From: Aradus depressus
Lineage: Eukaryota > Arthropoda > Insecta > Hemiptera > Aradidae
Assembly (NCBI GenBank): GCA_963662175.1
Contig: OY759214.1
Span: 5,766,001-5,830,000 of the forward strand
Reading direction: 5' to 3'
Length of the DNA stretch: 64,000 bases
Positions 1 through 10,440 of this stretch are shown one piece after another. The notes below the pieces were generated by a model. The model was not told the origin of the DNA and did no database searches. It saw only the letters and a list, made by a program, of their open reading frames with translations. The stretch's first letter is position 1, and every line of letters begins with the position of its first letter. The position numbers and the translations under genes were made by a program.

Positions 1-62
1 AATTATTATTATTATCTTTTTTTCTTTTCTGTCTCTTATATTATTTTATATCATCTTATTAA

Positions 63-1334
63 ATGGAGGCTGACAATGATCCTCCCCGTCCTCCCAAACC
101 CCCTGCTCCCCCCCCAAAACCCCCCGACCCGCACCCAAAACTAGCCAACCCCCCTCCGAAACCATTAGAATCACTTTCTAAAGCTTTCTTTCATTCATCA
201 GGCCAGAGATTTAAAAAATTCCTAATCATGAGATTAATTAATGAGCAAGGACAATATTCAATGTTAAATATCAGCCCCTTCAAGACCTGCAGGTTTATTA
301 AAAGCGTAGCCCCCAAATCGGAAATTAAATTTCTTCGAAATGGTGAGGCTCTAATTGAGGTCAAAAGTATACAAGATTTTGAAAACCTAAACAATATTTC
401 AACCTATGAAAATTTCCCCGTTAAATTCGAACTGCACAAAAATTTAAATTACTGTAAAGGCATTATCTCATGTTATGAGTTACTACATTGCTCAGAAGAA
501 GAAATTGAGGCAGAGCTTTCAAACCAAGGAGTTGTAAACGCAAGGCGTATCTTTAAAACAGTAAATAAAGTTAAAGTACCCACAGTCTCCTTGATCCTGA
601 CTTTTGAGTTAGCTGAGCTCCCGGAGCGACTAAAGTTGGACTTCCTCTCTATCCGAGTGAGGCCCTACATACCAGAGCCGCTACAATGTTACAGATGCTA
701 CCAATTTAGGCACCCTGCTACGGGGTGTACCAAGGCCCCGGTCTGTGGACGGTGTGGAGAGGCGGTACACGAGGGTCGACCCTGCCAGGACCGGTGCCCC
801 AACTGTACCGAGCCTCACCCGGCCTGGTCCAGACAGTGTTCTGTCTACAGGTACCATAGGCAGATAGAAGAGGTAAGGATCCTTCAGCGGGTCTCCTATA
901 GAGAGGCCCACCGACGGGTCGACACGACCGCCCCACCCACTGCACCCGCAGCCCCCCCTCAGCCTCAACCCTACGCCGCTGTGGCCGCCGCCCCTTCCAC
1001 CTCAGCTGCTGTCATGTCTTCTCTAGAAAGATTTGCAGTTATATTACAGTCCTTCTCTAAAAGGCTGGACTCAATCGAGCGAGCTGTCTCTATGCCGGTT
1101 GCTGGTGTAGGCCCTGAGGAGACCCTGCAACCTCCCCTTACTGCTCCTGTCTCTGAGCCTATGTCTCAGGCCCCTGTTGCTGGTGGTGCGCCTGTGGCTA
1201 TGACTGAGCCCACTGGGCTCGTTCTGTCTAGGAGCTCCTCCACTCTATCCTCCAGAGGTCCCCCTTCGCCACTTAAAACTAGACTACAGGCAGCATCTCG
1301 CAGCCGCCCCAAGAGTAAAACACGCAAAAAATAG
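63..1334 (+). CDS. LINE ORF1, gag-like nucleic-acid-binding protein
   Basis: This encodes the 423-residue ORF1 protein of the LINE, expected to coat the element RNA and help its nuclear import and priming. The first ATG is used; the N-terminus (about residues 5-40) is a proline/lysine-rich tract. A central region (about 50-200) has no motif I recognise by eye. About residues 207-262 hold clustered CCHC zinc knuckles, visible as CYRCYQFRHPATGC followed by two further Cys-x2-Cys modules. The tail is rich in Ala, Pro and Ser and ends with a basic stretch (SRSRPKSKTRKK). The frame is fully open, so this ORF could still be functional. Confidence 0.85.
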   Translation: MEADNDPPRPPKPPAPPPKPPDPHPKLANPPPKPLESLSKAFFHSSGQRFKKFLIMRLINEQGQYSMLNISPFKTCRFIKSVAPKSEIKFLRNGEALIEVKSIQDFENLNNISTYENFPVKFELHKNLNYCKGIISCYELLHCSEEEIEAELSNQGVVNARRIFKTVNKVKVPTVSLILTFELAELPERLKLDFLSIRVRPYIPEPLQCYRCYQFRHPATGCTKAPVCGRCGEAVHEGRPCQDRCPNCTEPHPAWSRQCSVYRYHRQIEEVRILQRVSYREAHRRVDTTAPPTAPAAPPQPQPYAAVAAAPSTSAAVMSSLERFAVILQSFSKRLDSIERAVSMPVAGVGPEETLQPPLTAPVSEPMSQAPVAGGAPVAMTEPTGLVLSRSSSTLSSRGPPSPLKTRLQAASRSRPKSKTRKK

Positions 1335-1515
1335 TATTCAAATAATATAATTATTACAAATATACCACATACGCATTATTCACTAATTAATACATTATAC
1401 ATAATTTCCTGGTTTCCAATTATTCATAGATTACATATTATTTTTACTTCATCCCCATACGTAACTATAATATAATACATTAATTACTAATTTTATTTTT
1501 ACTCTTAACAACACA

Positions 1516-3234
1516 ATGCATGTTATACAATGGAACATAAACGGTGCCCTTATCCATAAAGAAGAACTACTGCTATTAATGAAAGACTCAGACTGTCAGA
1601 TAGTATGTCTCCAGGAGACACATCTGAAGCCGAGCGACATCTTCACTGTCCCTCGGTTCGCTATCTACCGTAGCGACTATCTGGGGGGTGAGAGGGCCTG
1701 TGGAGGGGTGAGCATCCTGGTCCGGGAGGACCTCCCCTCTCTCCTTCACCGCACAGCTCATCACCAGTTCCAGGTGGTCACAGTCCAGATATTAGGGCCA
1801 TCACCCTTTACAGTGAGCTCCATCTATTTACCGCCCTCAGACAATATTTCAGCTACCGACTTTCAGTATCTTGCCTCCCAAATACCTGCTCCAGTACTAT
1901 TGCTAGGCGATTTCAACGCACACAACCCCCTATGGGGCTCTTCTGCCGTAGATAGGAGGGGACACCAAATAGAAATATTCCTAGAACAGTCAGAACTTAA
2001 CATCCTGAACAGACCGACGCCAACTTACATAAGCCCCAGATCCGGTAGTATGTCTAATATAGATTTATCCATTTGTTCCCCTAGGATCTGTCCTGGACTC
2101 TCTTGGCAAGTTGATGAAGACACCCATGGTAGTGATCACTTTCCAATTCACATTACGCTCCTGCCCCGGTCCATCCCCGCCAAAAGGCTGAGACGATGGA
2201 AAACAAAAGAAGCTAACTGGCCCCTCTTTCAATCATTGGCCCAACTAACAGACCTAGACGTTGACAACCTTGACATAGACCTCCTGATCGCTAACTTCAA
2301 CAACATAATAATAACAGCAGCCGAACAGTCCATTCCACAAACGACAGACAGACCCAAGAGAATCCCCGTCCCCTGGTGGTCCCCTGAGTGCGACAAGGCC
2401 GTTAAAAACCGAAAGAAAGCACTCAGAAAATTCAAAAACAACCCCACCATAAGAAACTTCGATTTGTTTACATCTGCCAGAATCAATGCCCGACATGTGA
2501 TACGTAAAAGCAAAAATGACTCTTGGAAAGCTTTTATTTCCTCTATCAGTCACTCCACTACACTATCCACAGTCTGGGATAAAATTAGGACAATAAATGG
2601 AAAACAGACTTCTTCAACCATCAACCATATCAAAAACAGTAACACCAACATAACAGGCGACAAAAACATTGCAGACCATCTCGCACAACACTTCTCTGAA
2701 ACATCAGCCACCTCTAGTTACTCAGCACATTTCACTCAAATTATACAAAACATTGAAACCAGACCGCTAACAATACCAAACGACGGCGCGACCACCACGA
2801 ATCTCCCCTTCTCATTTTGGGAATTTTCTCTGGCTTTAAGATCACGGAAAGATACCACTCCTGGCCCAGATGGCATTATCATAAGTATTATTAGGAACCT
2901 TTCCGATGACAATAAACTGGTCTTACTGAAAATATTCAATAAAACATTTCTAAATAAAATATTTCCCGACATTTGGAGAATCTCCACCATAATTCCAATC
3001 CTCAAAAAAGAGAAATCCCAAAGAGAGGCAGACAGCTACCGCCCTATTTCCCTCACTAGTTCAGTCTGCAAACTTCTAGAAAAGATGGTCTCTAGAAGGC
3101 TGACTTGGTATCTAGAGAAGGGTAACTACATTTCCCCCCATCAGAGCGGATTCAGAACGGATTCACTACCGACAACCTGGTGCTATTTGAGGACGAAATT
3201 CGAAAGGCCTTCCATAAGAAACAATTTTTGCTAG
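1516..3234 (+). pseudogene. LINE ORF2, 5' part: AP endonuclease and start of RT
   Basis: This is the first half of the LINE polyprotein. Residues about 1-230 form an exonuclease-endonuclease-phosphatase domain that nicks target DNA: visible motifs are IQWNINGA, the catalytic glutamate in CLQETHL, LLGDFNAHNPLW and the terminal SDHFPI. From about residue 440 the RT finger region begins (DTTPGPDG, SYRPISLTSSVCKLLEK, SGFR). The frame then runs into unrelated residues and stops at 3234, while the continuing RT sequence is in the frame of the next entry. A one-base loss near 3155-3165 explains this. Otherwise domain content and length are normal for the family. Confidence 0.85.
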
Positions 3235-5180
3235 CCGCCTTCATCGATATACGAAAGGCCTTTGATAGGATCTGGAAACCTCTCATTATTCAAAACCTGA
3301 TAGAATGGGGTCTGTCGGGGAACCTAGTCCACTTCATTCAAAACTTCTTGAATGACCGTAAATTCAGGGTTAGATGCGGTGTCACTCTCTCTGATACCCA
3401 CCTACAGGAAAATGGAGTCCCCCAGGGTAGTGTTCTCAGTGCAACCCTTTTCATTATAGGTATTAACAAACTACTCAATGTGTCCACAGCCCCCGCCAAA
3501 TCATTAATGTTCGCCGATGACTTAGTTGTTTATATATCGTCCAACTCCTTAGAAAGGGCCCAAAATCATCTCCAATACAACTTGGATAGAATAGGCACGT
3601 GGCTCGATGATAACGGTTTTATGCTATCTCCCGCTAAAACTAGAGCTGTCTTATTCACCAAAAGACGAAAATTCACCATGCCGACTCTGCAACTGAATAA
3701 TCTTCCAATACAACTTTCAGGTCAATACAAATTTTTAGGACTAATATTCGATTCTAAGCTGACCTGGGCGCCTCACCTAAAGTACATCAAAAATAAATGC
3801 TCCAAAGCCATGAACGTCCTAAAAACACTCTGCAACACCCAGTGGGGAGCCGACAGAAACACTATGCTTAGGTTATATAAAGCCCTCATTCTCCCCATCC
3901 TCGACTATGGCAGCATTATATATGAATCGGCCAAACCAAATACAATCAGTATAATAAATAGTGTACAGAATAGCGGCATTCGCCTCGCAACAGGTGCCTT
4001 CCGATCTAGCCCCATCCCTAGTATCCACGCCGAATCAGGACTGCTTCCCCTCTCTCATAGAAGACATCAGCTATTCTTTTCATATATATGCAGAATAACA
4101 TCCCACCCATTTAATCCAAATCAAAACCTTCTAGCCCAAACTGTAGAAATAGAAAACGAAGCACCAGACTCCTTCAGTTACAGAAACATCCAACTCCTCC
4201 AAAAATATCAGCTTCACCTTCCGAATCCAATACCCTGTCTCCCCTCTGTAATAGAACCCTGGATCCTGTCTCCTCCTAAAATTAATCTCAAACTTACCAA
4301 ATTTCTTAAAAGCGACACACATCCTTACATATACGAAAACGAATACAGAAAAACCATAGAACACCTGAAACCATGCTGTCTGGTTTTTACGGACGGATCT
4401 AAAACGGAGAAAGGCGTAGGATCCGGGATATACGCCGAAGGCCGCTCTTACAAATTCTCCCTTCCGTCGGTGAGCGGTGTTTGTACTGCTGAGCTATTGG
4501 CTATCCACAAAGCTCTGATGGTAGTGATGACGGAACAACCAAAGATCCTAATCTGCACGGACTCCCTTAGCTCTCTTCTATCGCTGCAAGATGCTTTCTC
4601 CCCCAATCCACTTGTCAACGAGATCCTCCTGGCTCTCCGAGATCTTAGAGGGAAGGGGAAGGAAGTCATATTCTTATGGATCCCAGGACACTGCGGCATC
4701 AAAGGAAATGCAGAAGCCGACAAACTGGCAAGGGCTGCCACTACAGAAGGGCAACCATGTAATGGAATATTAGCCTCGGACCTTCGTACTTCGTTCAAGC
4801 AAGCAGTATGGAGCGACTGGGAGCAGCAGTGGTTGAAGTTGAGGGACAACAAGTTAAGAACGATAAAGTCCTCAGTCCGAGCTTGGGAAACTTCTTCGAG
4901 AACAGCCCGACGAGAGGAAGTTGTTCTGACCAGACTGAGGATTGGTCACACCCGTCTGACTCACGGTCACCTGATGAGCCGCAGTCCTCCACTGGACTGT
5001 ACCACTTGTGGAACCCCGCTCACCGTGCAACATCTGCTCACTGACTGTAGAAGGTACGAGAGGCTAAGAGAGGTACTAGATCTTCCAGTGATGCTTTGTG
5101 AATCGCTGCGTGACGACGCCTCAGTTATTCACTTGGTAATCAGGTTCCTACGCCAATCTCGACTCATCACAGAAATATAA
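3180..5180 (+). pseudogene. LINE ORF2, 3' part: RT core, RNase H, Cys/His tail
   Basis: This is the continuation of ORF2 after the indel. RT motifs are intact: motif A AAFIDIRKAFDRIW, motif B NGVPQGSVLSATLF and the catalytic FADD in LMFADDLVVY. The thumb follows to about residue 260. RNase H lies at about residues 395-525, with FTDGSKTEKG, AELLAIHKAL, CTDSLSSLLSL and IPGHCGIKGNAEADKLA supplying the acidic catalytic residues. About residues 605-625 hold a CX2C...HX4C zinc motif (CTTCGTPLTVQHLLTDC) common at LINE C-termini. True translation would enter from the upstream frame rather than at an internal start. All catalytic residues appear present. Confidence 0.85.
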
Positions 5181-5717
5181 CAAATACCCACTCCAACTTT
5201 ACTACATCCCCCGGTTTCTTTGCATAATGTCCCACTAATCTATAGCACCCAGTAATTCATAGTTTCTCTCCAAATTGCCTGTCCCACTCTATAGATCAAT
5301 GACCGAAGAATAGCTGATAACGCAGATCCCTTACGTCTGGGATCCCTCTGGGGACAGGGGGGTGGCGGGGGCGGGGCCCCTGGGGTGTCTCGGTGTGCGG
5401 ACGGTGGCTAGGCTGGGGGGCTTGGTCGGCTCCACTGGGATCTCTGGACTGATATAGTCCCGGGCTTGGAGGGTGTGGTCGGTGCCACATACAAGCACAC
5501 CCTCTCCAACAGGCCTAGCTACACCGGGGCCTAAGCCCAATGCCTAAAGAGAGACGCCCAGTTGTGCCGTTGCTTGTCCCCTGGCCTGGTTGGGACGCTC
5601 ACTGGGTGCCCCGGGGTCCTGTGCGGGGTCCCCCCCTCCGTTCGCCCCCCGGTTTCTCTGCGGGATCTCGTACTTATTTGAACAGTCAGGCATCAATGAC
5701 CCTCGTGGTTGAAATGC

Positions 5718-5786
<69 letters not shown>
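5181..5786 (+). other. LINE 3' UTR and poly(A) tail
   Basis: A 540-bp untranslated region follows the ORF2 stop and is clearly GC-richer than the surrounding DNA (notably 5340-5660). It ends at 5720 and is followed by 66 consecutive A residues (5721-5786), the reverse-transcription tail. Open frames through this stretch are by-products of its base composition. Confidence 0.8.
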
Positions 5787-5789
<3 letters not shown>

Positions 5790-6588
5790 GTGTCGTCCTT
5801 TTGGAGTTCTGGGTCCATATATGTATTCTATTCTATCGGGACCTAGAAACAGGCACACAAAGATACAGTGAAAACTCAACATAGAATTGCCCGAACGCAT
5901 AACTTGCACCATACTATGTAGCTGGTGAACTAGAAATGTATTCATACGTATGATTTAATAACTATGTATATTATGTTTCAGCTGTTTTTACAAAAGAACA
6001 CCCTGTAAGTAGCGCCTTCGAGTACTATATTTATACTTTTCATTACGCTGATTGAAGCAAAGCTCAATCCGTATCATAATTAACCCGTTTCCACCAAAGT
6101 TTACATTATTTTTACATTTTTTTTTTCTGATGAAAATATATCGATACAAAATTATTATATTACACAAAATACAATAACTTTGATATAATATTGAAGTAAA
6201 GAGGGAACGCAGTTAAATTCAATTTCTATCTAAGATAAATTTTGTAAATTTCATAGCTTTAAGATTAACTTTGTACCAAACGAATACTTTTTATTTATTT
6301 TTTGAATTGTGGAACCGGACCTTTAAACTCCTCTCAGGTTCAACATTTGTGTTACTGAATATTTATTCTTACAATTATATTTTTATATATGTATTTATTT
6401 TTTTACAGCGTTTTATTGAATGCTTCATGGTGAGATCGGGTTATGTGAGTAAATTGAATTTATTTATTAAAACAAAAATATTCTTCAACAAGAATATTGA
6501 CACTGAAATGAAAGTAATTTTTTTGACGTGACAACGTCTTATAAATTGGAAGGCCAGCACCCCATGTTAGAAAACTGCGTTACCTACA
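5787..6588. other. AT-rich intergenic DNA with a fragment of a dispersed repeat
   Basis: No gene is seen. The first 60 bases (GTGTCGTCCTTTTGGAG onward) match, in reverse orientation, the dispersed repeat found at 11350, 14280, 18170, 36990, 39850, 40890 and 51930. The rest is AT-rich unique-looking sequence with no coding signal. Confidence 0.5.
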
Positions 6589-6590
6589 TA

Positions 6591-7453
6591 CAGTTAAAAT
6601 CGTTTATAAGAACATCCAAGGGACTGTCTGAACTTGGTTCTTAAACCCGATAGTTGCTATATCCGGTAATCAATTATTTTCCTGTTTAATTATCGATCCA
6701 TTTTTTGAAAGTTGAATCTCTTTCCTCTGGAAATACTTTTAGGGGGTTGAAATTAGCAACCGAATTTAGTAACAACAGTTTTGCAAAATCATTTGCTTTT
6801 GCTTGCAAAATTGGTCCATTTATCGGAATGTTAGCACTCCTTTGAACCTTTTGAACCACTGCAACAGAGCTTTTTCGACATCACCATGAGAACTTGTACG
6901 AATTTTTTTCCTGCTGGTACGATCGTTTTCGAATTCTTCTTTTAATTTTTGACGGTTCTCAAAAATGTTTGAAATGGTTGCATGACTCACCTTTAGTTCA
7001 TTCGACAAAGCTCCATTTTTTTCTCCATTTTCCAAACGAGAAATTATATGGAGTTTTTCCTCCACCGTAAAGGTTTTTCGTTTTTTTTTTCACTCATTGC
7101 ACCGTCTTGTTTGAACAACTGCAGAGAACTGAGAGAGAATGTGTAGTCAGAAAATAATGTAAACAACGACGGAAACATTCCATGAAAATAATTGATTACT
7201 ATTTTTGTAGAATATTTTATGTCTGAACTCCTCTTTCGAGGGATTTGTTTTCTCATGAAGTTCTTATAAAAGGTTTGTTTTCTCAGAATCCATTAACTTT
7301 AGGTCACTAAAAGCGATATGTTCTTACTAACCATGTTCTTATAACCAGATACTTTTTACATTAAGTTGCATTAAAGCTGGCCGGGAACTAGAAATTTCGT
7401 TCTTATAATCGATATGTTTTTACAACCGGTGTTCTTTTAAACGACTTTTACTG
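6591..7453 (-). mobile_element. Internally deleted Tigger/pogo DNA transposon
   Basis: The ends are inverted repeats of about 26 bp beginning CAGT: left CAGTTAAAATCGTTTATAAG at 6591, right its imperfect complement ending ACTG at 7453. Both are flanked by TA, the pogo-family target site. Inside, on the minus strand, is the 5' part of a Tigger-type transposase (6820-7120). At 863 bp it is far shorter than an autonomous Tigger, so it is a deletion derivative. The short motif GTTCTTATAA recurs near both ends as subterminal repeats. Confidence 0.8.
6820..7120 (-). pseudogene. Tigger/pogo transposase N-terminal fragment (CENP-B-like HTH)
   Basis: Read on the minus strand from about 7120, a short frame (MSEKKNEK) shifts within a run of A residues into a helix-turn-helix region starting EEKLHIISRLENGEK and containing LSNELKVSHATISNIFENR. 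This is the CENP-B/Tigger DNA-binding fold. A second HTH start follows (DVEKALLQWFKRFK), after which the catalytic DDE domain is missing. Frameshift and truncation show it is dead. The family assignment is from the HTH pattern. Confidence 0.8.
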
Positions 7454-8078
7454 TATGTTACTTTCGTATCACGCATGCGCCGAGAGAGAGAGAGCATGCG
7501 CCACCTTGTGTTGTCTCTTAACTAATCTAATTGTTAATTGAACTTCACAATTACATTATTGTCCTACATGATGTATAAATGTGAAAATAGCATTGGTTTA
7601 AATAAACGCTTCATAAAATTGTTCACCATTCTAAAACTATTATGAATTTGAAAATAATATTTTTAAGAAAAAAAAAAAAAAACACTCATTGACATGAGGA
7701 TTGCAATCTTTTGTGCAATAAACGTTTTATCCTTATCATTTTTTGAAAACTATTATGCTTATGAATGTTTTCTTTCTATATTGTTTTTAAATTGTTTCAA
7801 GGTTCAAAAATTTTATTGAAATCATTTATTATATTTGATTCTTGACACTTTCTCTATCTCGCAACTCAGACGTTGTCACGCTCATTTCGCCACGCATCGG
7901 AGTTGCACGCATCCGGTTTTTAAAAATCTGAATCTGATATCAGAATTGTATTTTTGCTATAAAAAGTAAAACAGCAACTAACCACGCTGAGAAAAATAAT
8001 AGATGAAATAGCCATAGAAGGAATAAACAAAAGAAAACAGTCACATTTACAGACTAATTCGTTAAGTTAGAGTAAATA
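7454..8078. repeat. AT-rich spacer with left part of a dispersed repeat
   Basis: No gene. The segment at about 7640-7925 (AAAACTATTATGCTTATGAA and the part with CTCGCAACTCAGACGTTG) reappears at 20660-20779 plus 21470-21600, where it is split by a hairpin element. At 7479-7502 a near palindrome of GCATGCGCC flanks a GA run. Confidence 0.6.
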
Positions 8079-8385
8079 GAGCAAGTAGCAGAATAACAGT
8101 TCGGTAGATATCTGGAAAGGTTATTCACATGTTATATCAACTGAGAGTTGCTATAGGTACACTACGATAAGTTAACCTGCTATTAAAATATAGCAAGTAG
8201 CAGAATAACAGTTCGGTAGATATCTGGAAAGGAGAATAACATGTTATATCAACTGAGAGTTGCTATAGGTACACTACGATAAGTTAACCTGCTATTAAAA
8301 TATATCAAGTAGCAGAATAACAGTTCGGTAGATATCTGAAAAGGAGAATAACATGTTATATCAGCTGAGAGTTCCTATAGTCTGC
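8079..8385 (+). repeat. Tandem repeat, 112-bp unit, about 2.7 copies
   Basis: The unit beginning GCAAGTAGCAGAATAACAGT starts at 8081, 8193 and 8305 (spacing 112 bp each), with a few substitutions and the last copy incomplete. It is noncoding. Confidence 0.9.
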
Positions 8386-8505
8386 TAACTGATGAAAGAA
8401 AATAACAGTAACATTTCAATTATCAAAAATTTGGCGAGTCAGGAGAATCTGCGGGTTTTTGAAAAAGAGAAAATCAATGAAAATTAATCCATGTTTTGGA
8501 AAATA

Positions 8506-8865
8506 GGACGCGTGAGCCGGAGACAACCCCGGATTATTGGAACGGAAATAGGACGCGTGAGCCGGAGACAACCCCAGATTATTGGAACGAAAATAGGACG
8601 CGTGAGCCGGAGACAACCCTGGATTATTGGAATGAAAATAGGACCCGTGAGCCGGAGACAACCTCGGATTATTGGAACGAAAATAGGACGCGTGAGCCGG
8701 AGACAACCCCGGATTATTGGAATGAAAATAGGACCCGTGAGCCGGAGACAACCTCGGATTATTGGAACGAAAATAGGATGCGTGAGCCGGAGACAAACCC
8801 GGATTATTGGAACGAAAATAGGACGCGTGAGCCGGAGACAAACCCGGATTATTGGAACGAAAAAA
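8506..8865 (+). repeat. Minisatellite, 45-bp unit, 8 copies
   Basis: Eight units start GGACGCGTGAGCCGGAGACA with exact 45-bp spacing (8506 to 8821), differing by single substitutions. Because 45 is a multiple of three, long frames are open on both strands (for example TREPETTPDYWNEN repeats); this follows from the period and does not show coding. Confidence 0.95.
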
Positions 8866-8889
8866 ACAACAAGAAAGTAATGTAATCGT

Positions 8890-9630
8890 GCGAAAATCCG
8901 AGATGGAGGTTTCAACGGATTTTCACGTTTCAAAGTCTCCTGAATAAGTTTTGACCATTTTCGCGATGAACGATGACGTCTGTCTGTGGCTGTGTGTGTA
9001 ATTGGAAAGTTGTGAGGTCTCTACAGCAAAAACGATTGTAGCTGTGAACTTGAAATTTGGACAGAAGGGCTCACATGTGCTAACTTAGATCTGATTAGAA
9101 ATAGCTAGGTACCTCTTATGTTTATGACCCAATCAAAAATATTTTCAAGTAATGAAAGTAGGGACATTAAATTACATATTTTATATGAAATACGATTTTT
9201 CGCAGATCGTTCGGTTTTTGAGATACATGACGAAAGCCGTCTTGAAATGTTCTTTTGAAATACATATTTTTAAACGTTTCCTTGATTAACCCGAAAACAG
9301 TTAGTCCTATCGAAAAATTGATTCTTACCAAAAATGTCCTTATAAAATTTACAATACTCAAAGTCCTCAGATTTGAGATAGGAACAAGGCAAACAGGACT
9401 TTCTCTGTAATCGTGGTTGGTATAAGAAAGTCCTGTAATGGCAACATCAGATATTTTTTACTTGAAGCAATGTATATGAAAGAAGATTGTGATAGGATAG
9501 ACAAAGTTACAGAAGTATAAAAGTGTGTACATGATGTACCTGTTGGTTCAAGTGGAACAATAGTACGTTTTTCTTGGCCTTATGTATGATGCATATTAGC
9601 CATGTCTCTATAACAGTGTTATTTAGTCAT
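8890..9630. repeat. Dispersed-repeat fragment and small hairpin
   Basis: No gene. 8900-9090 carries the module TTTCAACGGATTTTCACGTTTC followed by CTGTCTGTGGCTGTGTGTG, related to copies at 10255, 39750, 51825 and, reversed, 58700. 9392-9445 is a small hairpin whose ends (CAGGACTTTCT, AGAAAGTCCTG) match the MITE family at 18338. Confidence 0.6.
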
Positions 9631-9639
9631 TTACAACAT

Positions 9640-9765
9640 CCATGGCCCCGGGAGAAAGTTCTGTATACGAAATAAAACTCTCCCGGATGGGATTTGAACG
9701 CGCAACCATAGTGAGACCATGCGACCAAACCTTACGCTCTAGCCCGCACGTCCACCATGACCCAA
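9640..9765 (-). mobile_element. tRNA-derived SINE-like segment
   Basis: On the minus strand there is a tRNA-like head: an A-box-like stretch (TGGACGTGCGGGCTAGAGCG) and a B-box-like stretch (GCGCGTTCAAATCCC) about 45 bp further on. The acceptor stem does not pair well enough for a functional tRNA. It differs from the main SINE family of this window. It sits directly upstream of the exon at 9835. Confidence 0.5.
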
Positions 9766-9834
9766 AGTACGTTCTAAACATACCAAATATGTCTTTACAA
9801 ATATATTTCTTCAATATGTGCTCTCTGTTTTAAG

Positions 9835-9967
9835 ATCGTCTTATTCTCAACTTCGAAAAGGAAAGCATCATTCGTTGACTGGGAGCTGTACAGAGCTGCC
9901 AAGTCTTTCTTTGACATCAACGAGGGAAGCATGAATATCGGCAAAGTGGCAAAACATTGCACCAAGG
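9835..9967 (+). CDS. Orphan internal coding exon, unidentified protein
   Basis: This is a convincing internal exon: a pyrimidine-rich acceptor (TGCTCTCTGTTTTAAG) precedes it and a consensus donor (GTAAGT) follows. The 133 bp are open in phase 0 with one base left over and read as protein-like sequence, including KRKASFVDWELYRAAK, then FFDINEGSMNIGKVAK, then a Cys. I do not recognise the family. Balanced composition, lack of repeats and both splice sites separate it from the surrounding transposon debris. No partner exon was found in either direction, so neighbours may lie far off, or this is an isolated exon carried by a repeat. Confidence 0.55.
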
Positions 9968-10137
9968 GTAAGTTCCCTTACTAATATTATACAAAGGTAC
10001 ACACGATAGGGTGTCCCGAATAGATGGTCCGCTCAAATTTCTCCGGAACTGTGCAATATTAAGTTTTTTTGTTTGTGTTCAACTCAAGTATATTTCTCCT
10101 GAGTTTTTAAAAAATAATCTAACATTTTTTTCGATTA

Positions 10138-10440
10138 AGCGAGGTTAAGCTTTTGAGCAGCTAAGTTCAGTTTTGAGCAGCTAAGTTAAGCTTTTGAGCA
10201 GCTAAGTTCAGTTTTTACTTATACGAAGTTTAAGGAAAGTTATGTAATCTGTCAAAAATTTGATGCGGAATTTTCAACGGATTATTATGTTTTCCGACAT
10301 ATATATATATTGAGATGATCTTTGCCTCATATAATTAACTTGAGATATACCCGGCGCAGTTCACAATAAATTGTGATGATCTTTCCTCATATCATTAACT
10401 TGAAGCTATACCCGGCGCAGTTCACCATTAAATTGAAGTG
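10138..10440 (+). repeat. Short tandem repeats (17-21 bp and about 75 bp units)
   Basis: At 10138-10215, TTTTGAGCAGCTAAGTT recurs several times. At 10305-10440 a unit of about 75 bp containing ATACCCGGCGCAGTTCAC occurs twice. Both are noncoding and lie at the edge of the large dispersed repeat at 10440. Confidence 0.7.

Larger units (their letters stand above)
1..5786 (+). mobile_element. Near-complete non-LTR retrotransposon (LINE) with RNase H
   Basis: This autonomous LINE runs from a 5' UTR (start possibly left of the window) through a gag-like ORF1 (63-1334), an ORF2 with endonuclease, reverse transcriptase and RNase H domains (1516-5180), a GC-rich 3' UTR (5181-5720) and a 66-base poly(A) (5721-5786). 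Domain order AP-endonuclease, RT, RNase H, C-terminal Cys/His motif is typical of RNase H-bearing arthropod LINEs (I, Nimb, Loa, R1-like groups); I cannot fix the clade by eye. The long pure poly(A) and nearly open frames suggest a young insertion. A single indel near 3155-3165 breaks ORF2. No target-site duplication can be checked because the left flank is outside the window. Confidence 0.9.

Noticed and set aside
681..968. Minus-strand frames opposite LINE ORF1
   Set aside because: Shadows of the real zinc-knuckle coding region; no independent signal.
5296..5945. Proline-rich and poly-Phe open frames
   Set aside because: They lie in the GC-rich LINE 3' UTR and antisense to its poly(A) tail.
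8416..8933. Long overlapping frames on both strands as a repeat protein gene
   Set aside because: They arise from a 45-bp minisatellite whose period is a multiple of three; no start context, splice sites or flanking coding sequence.
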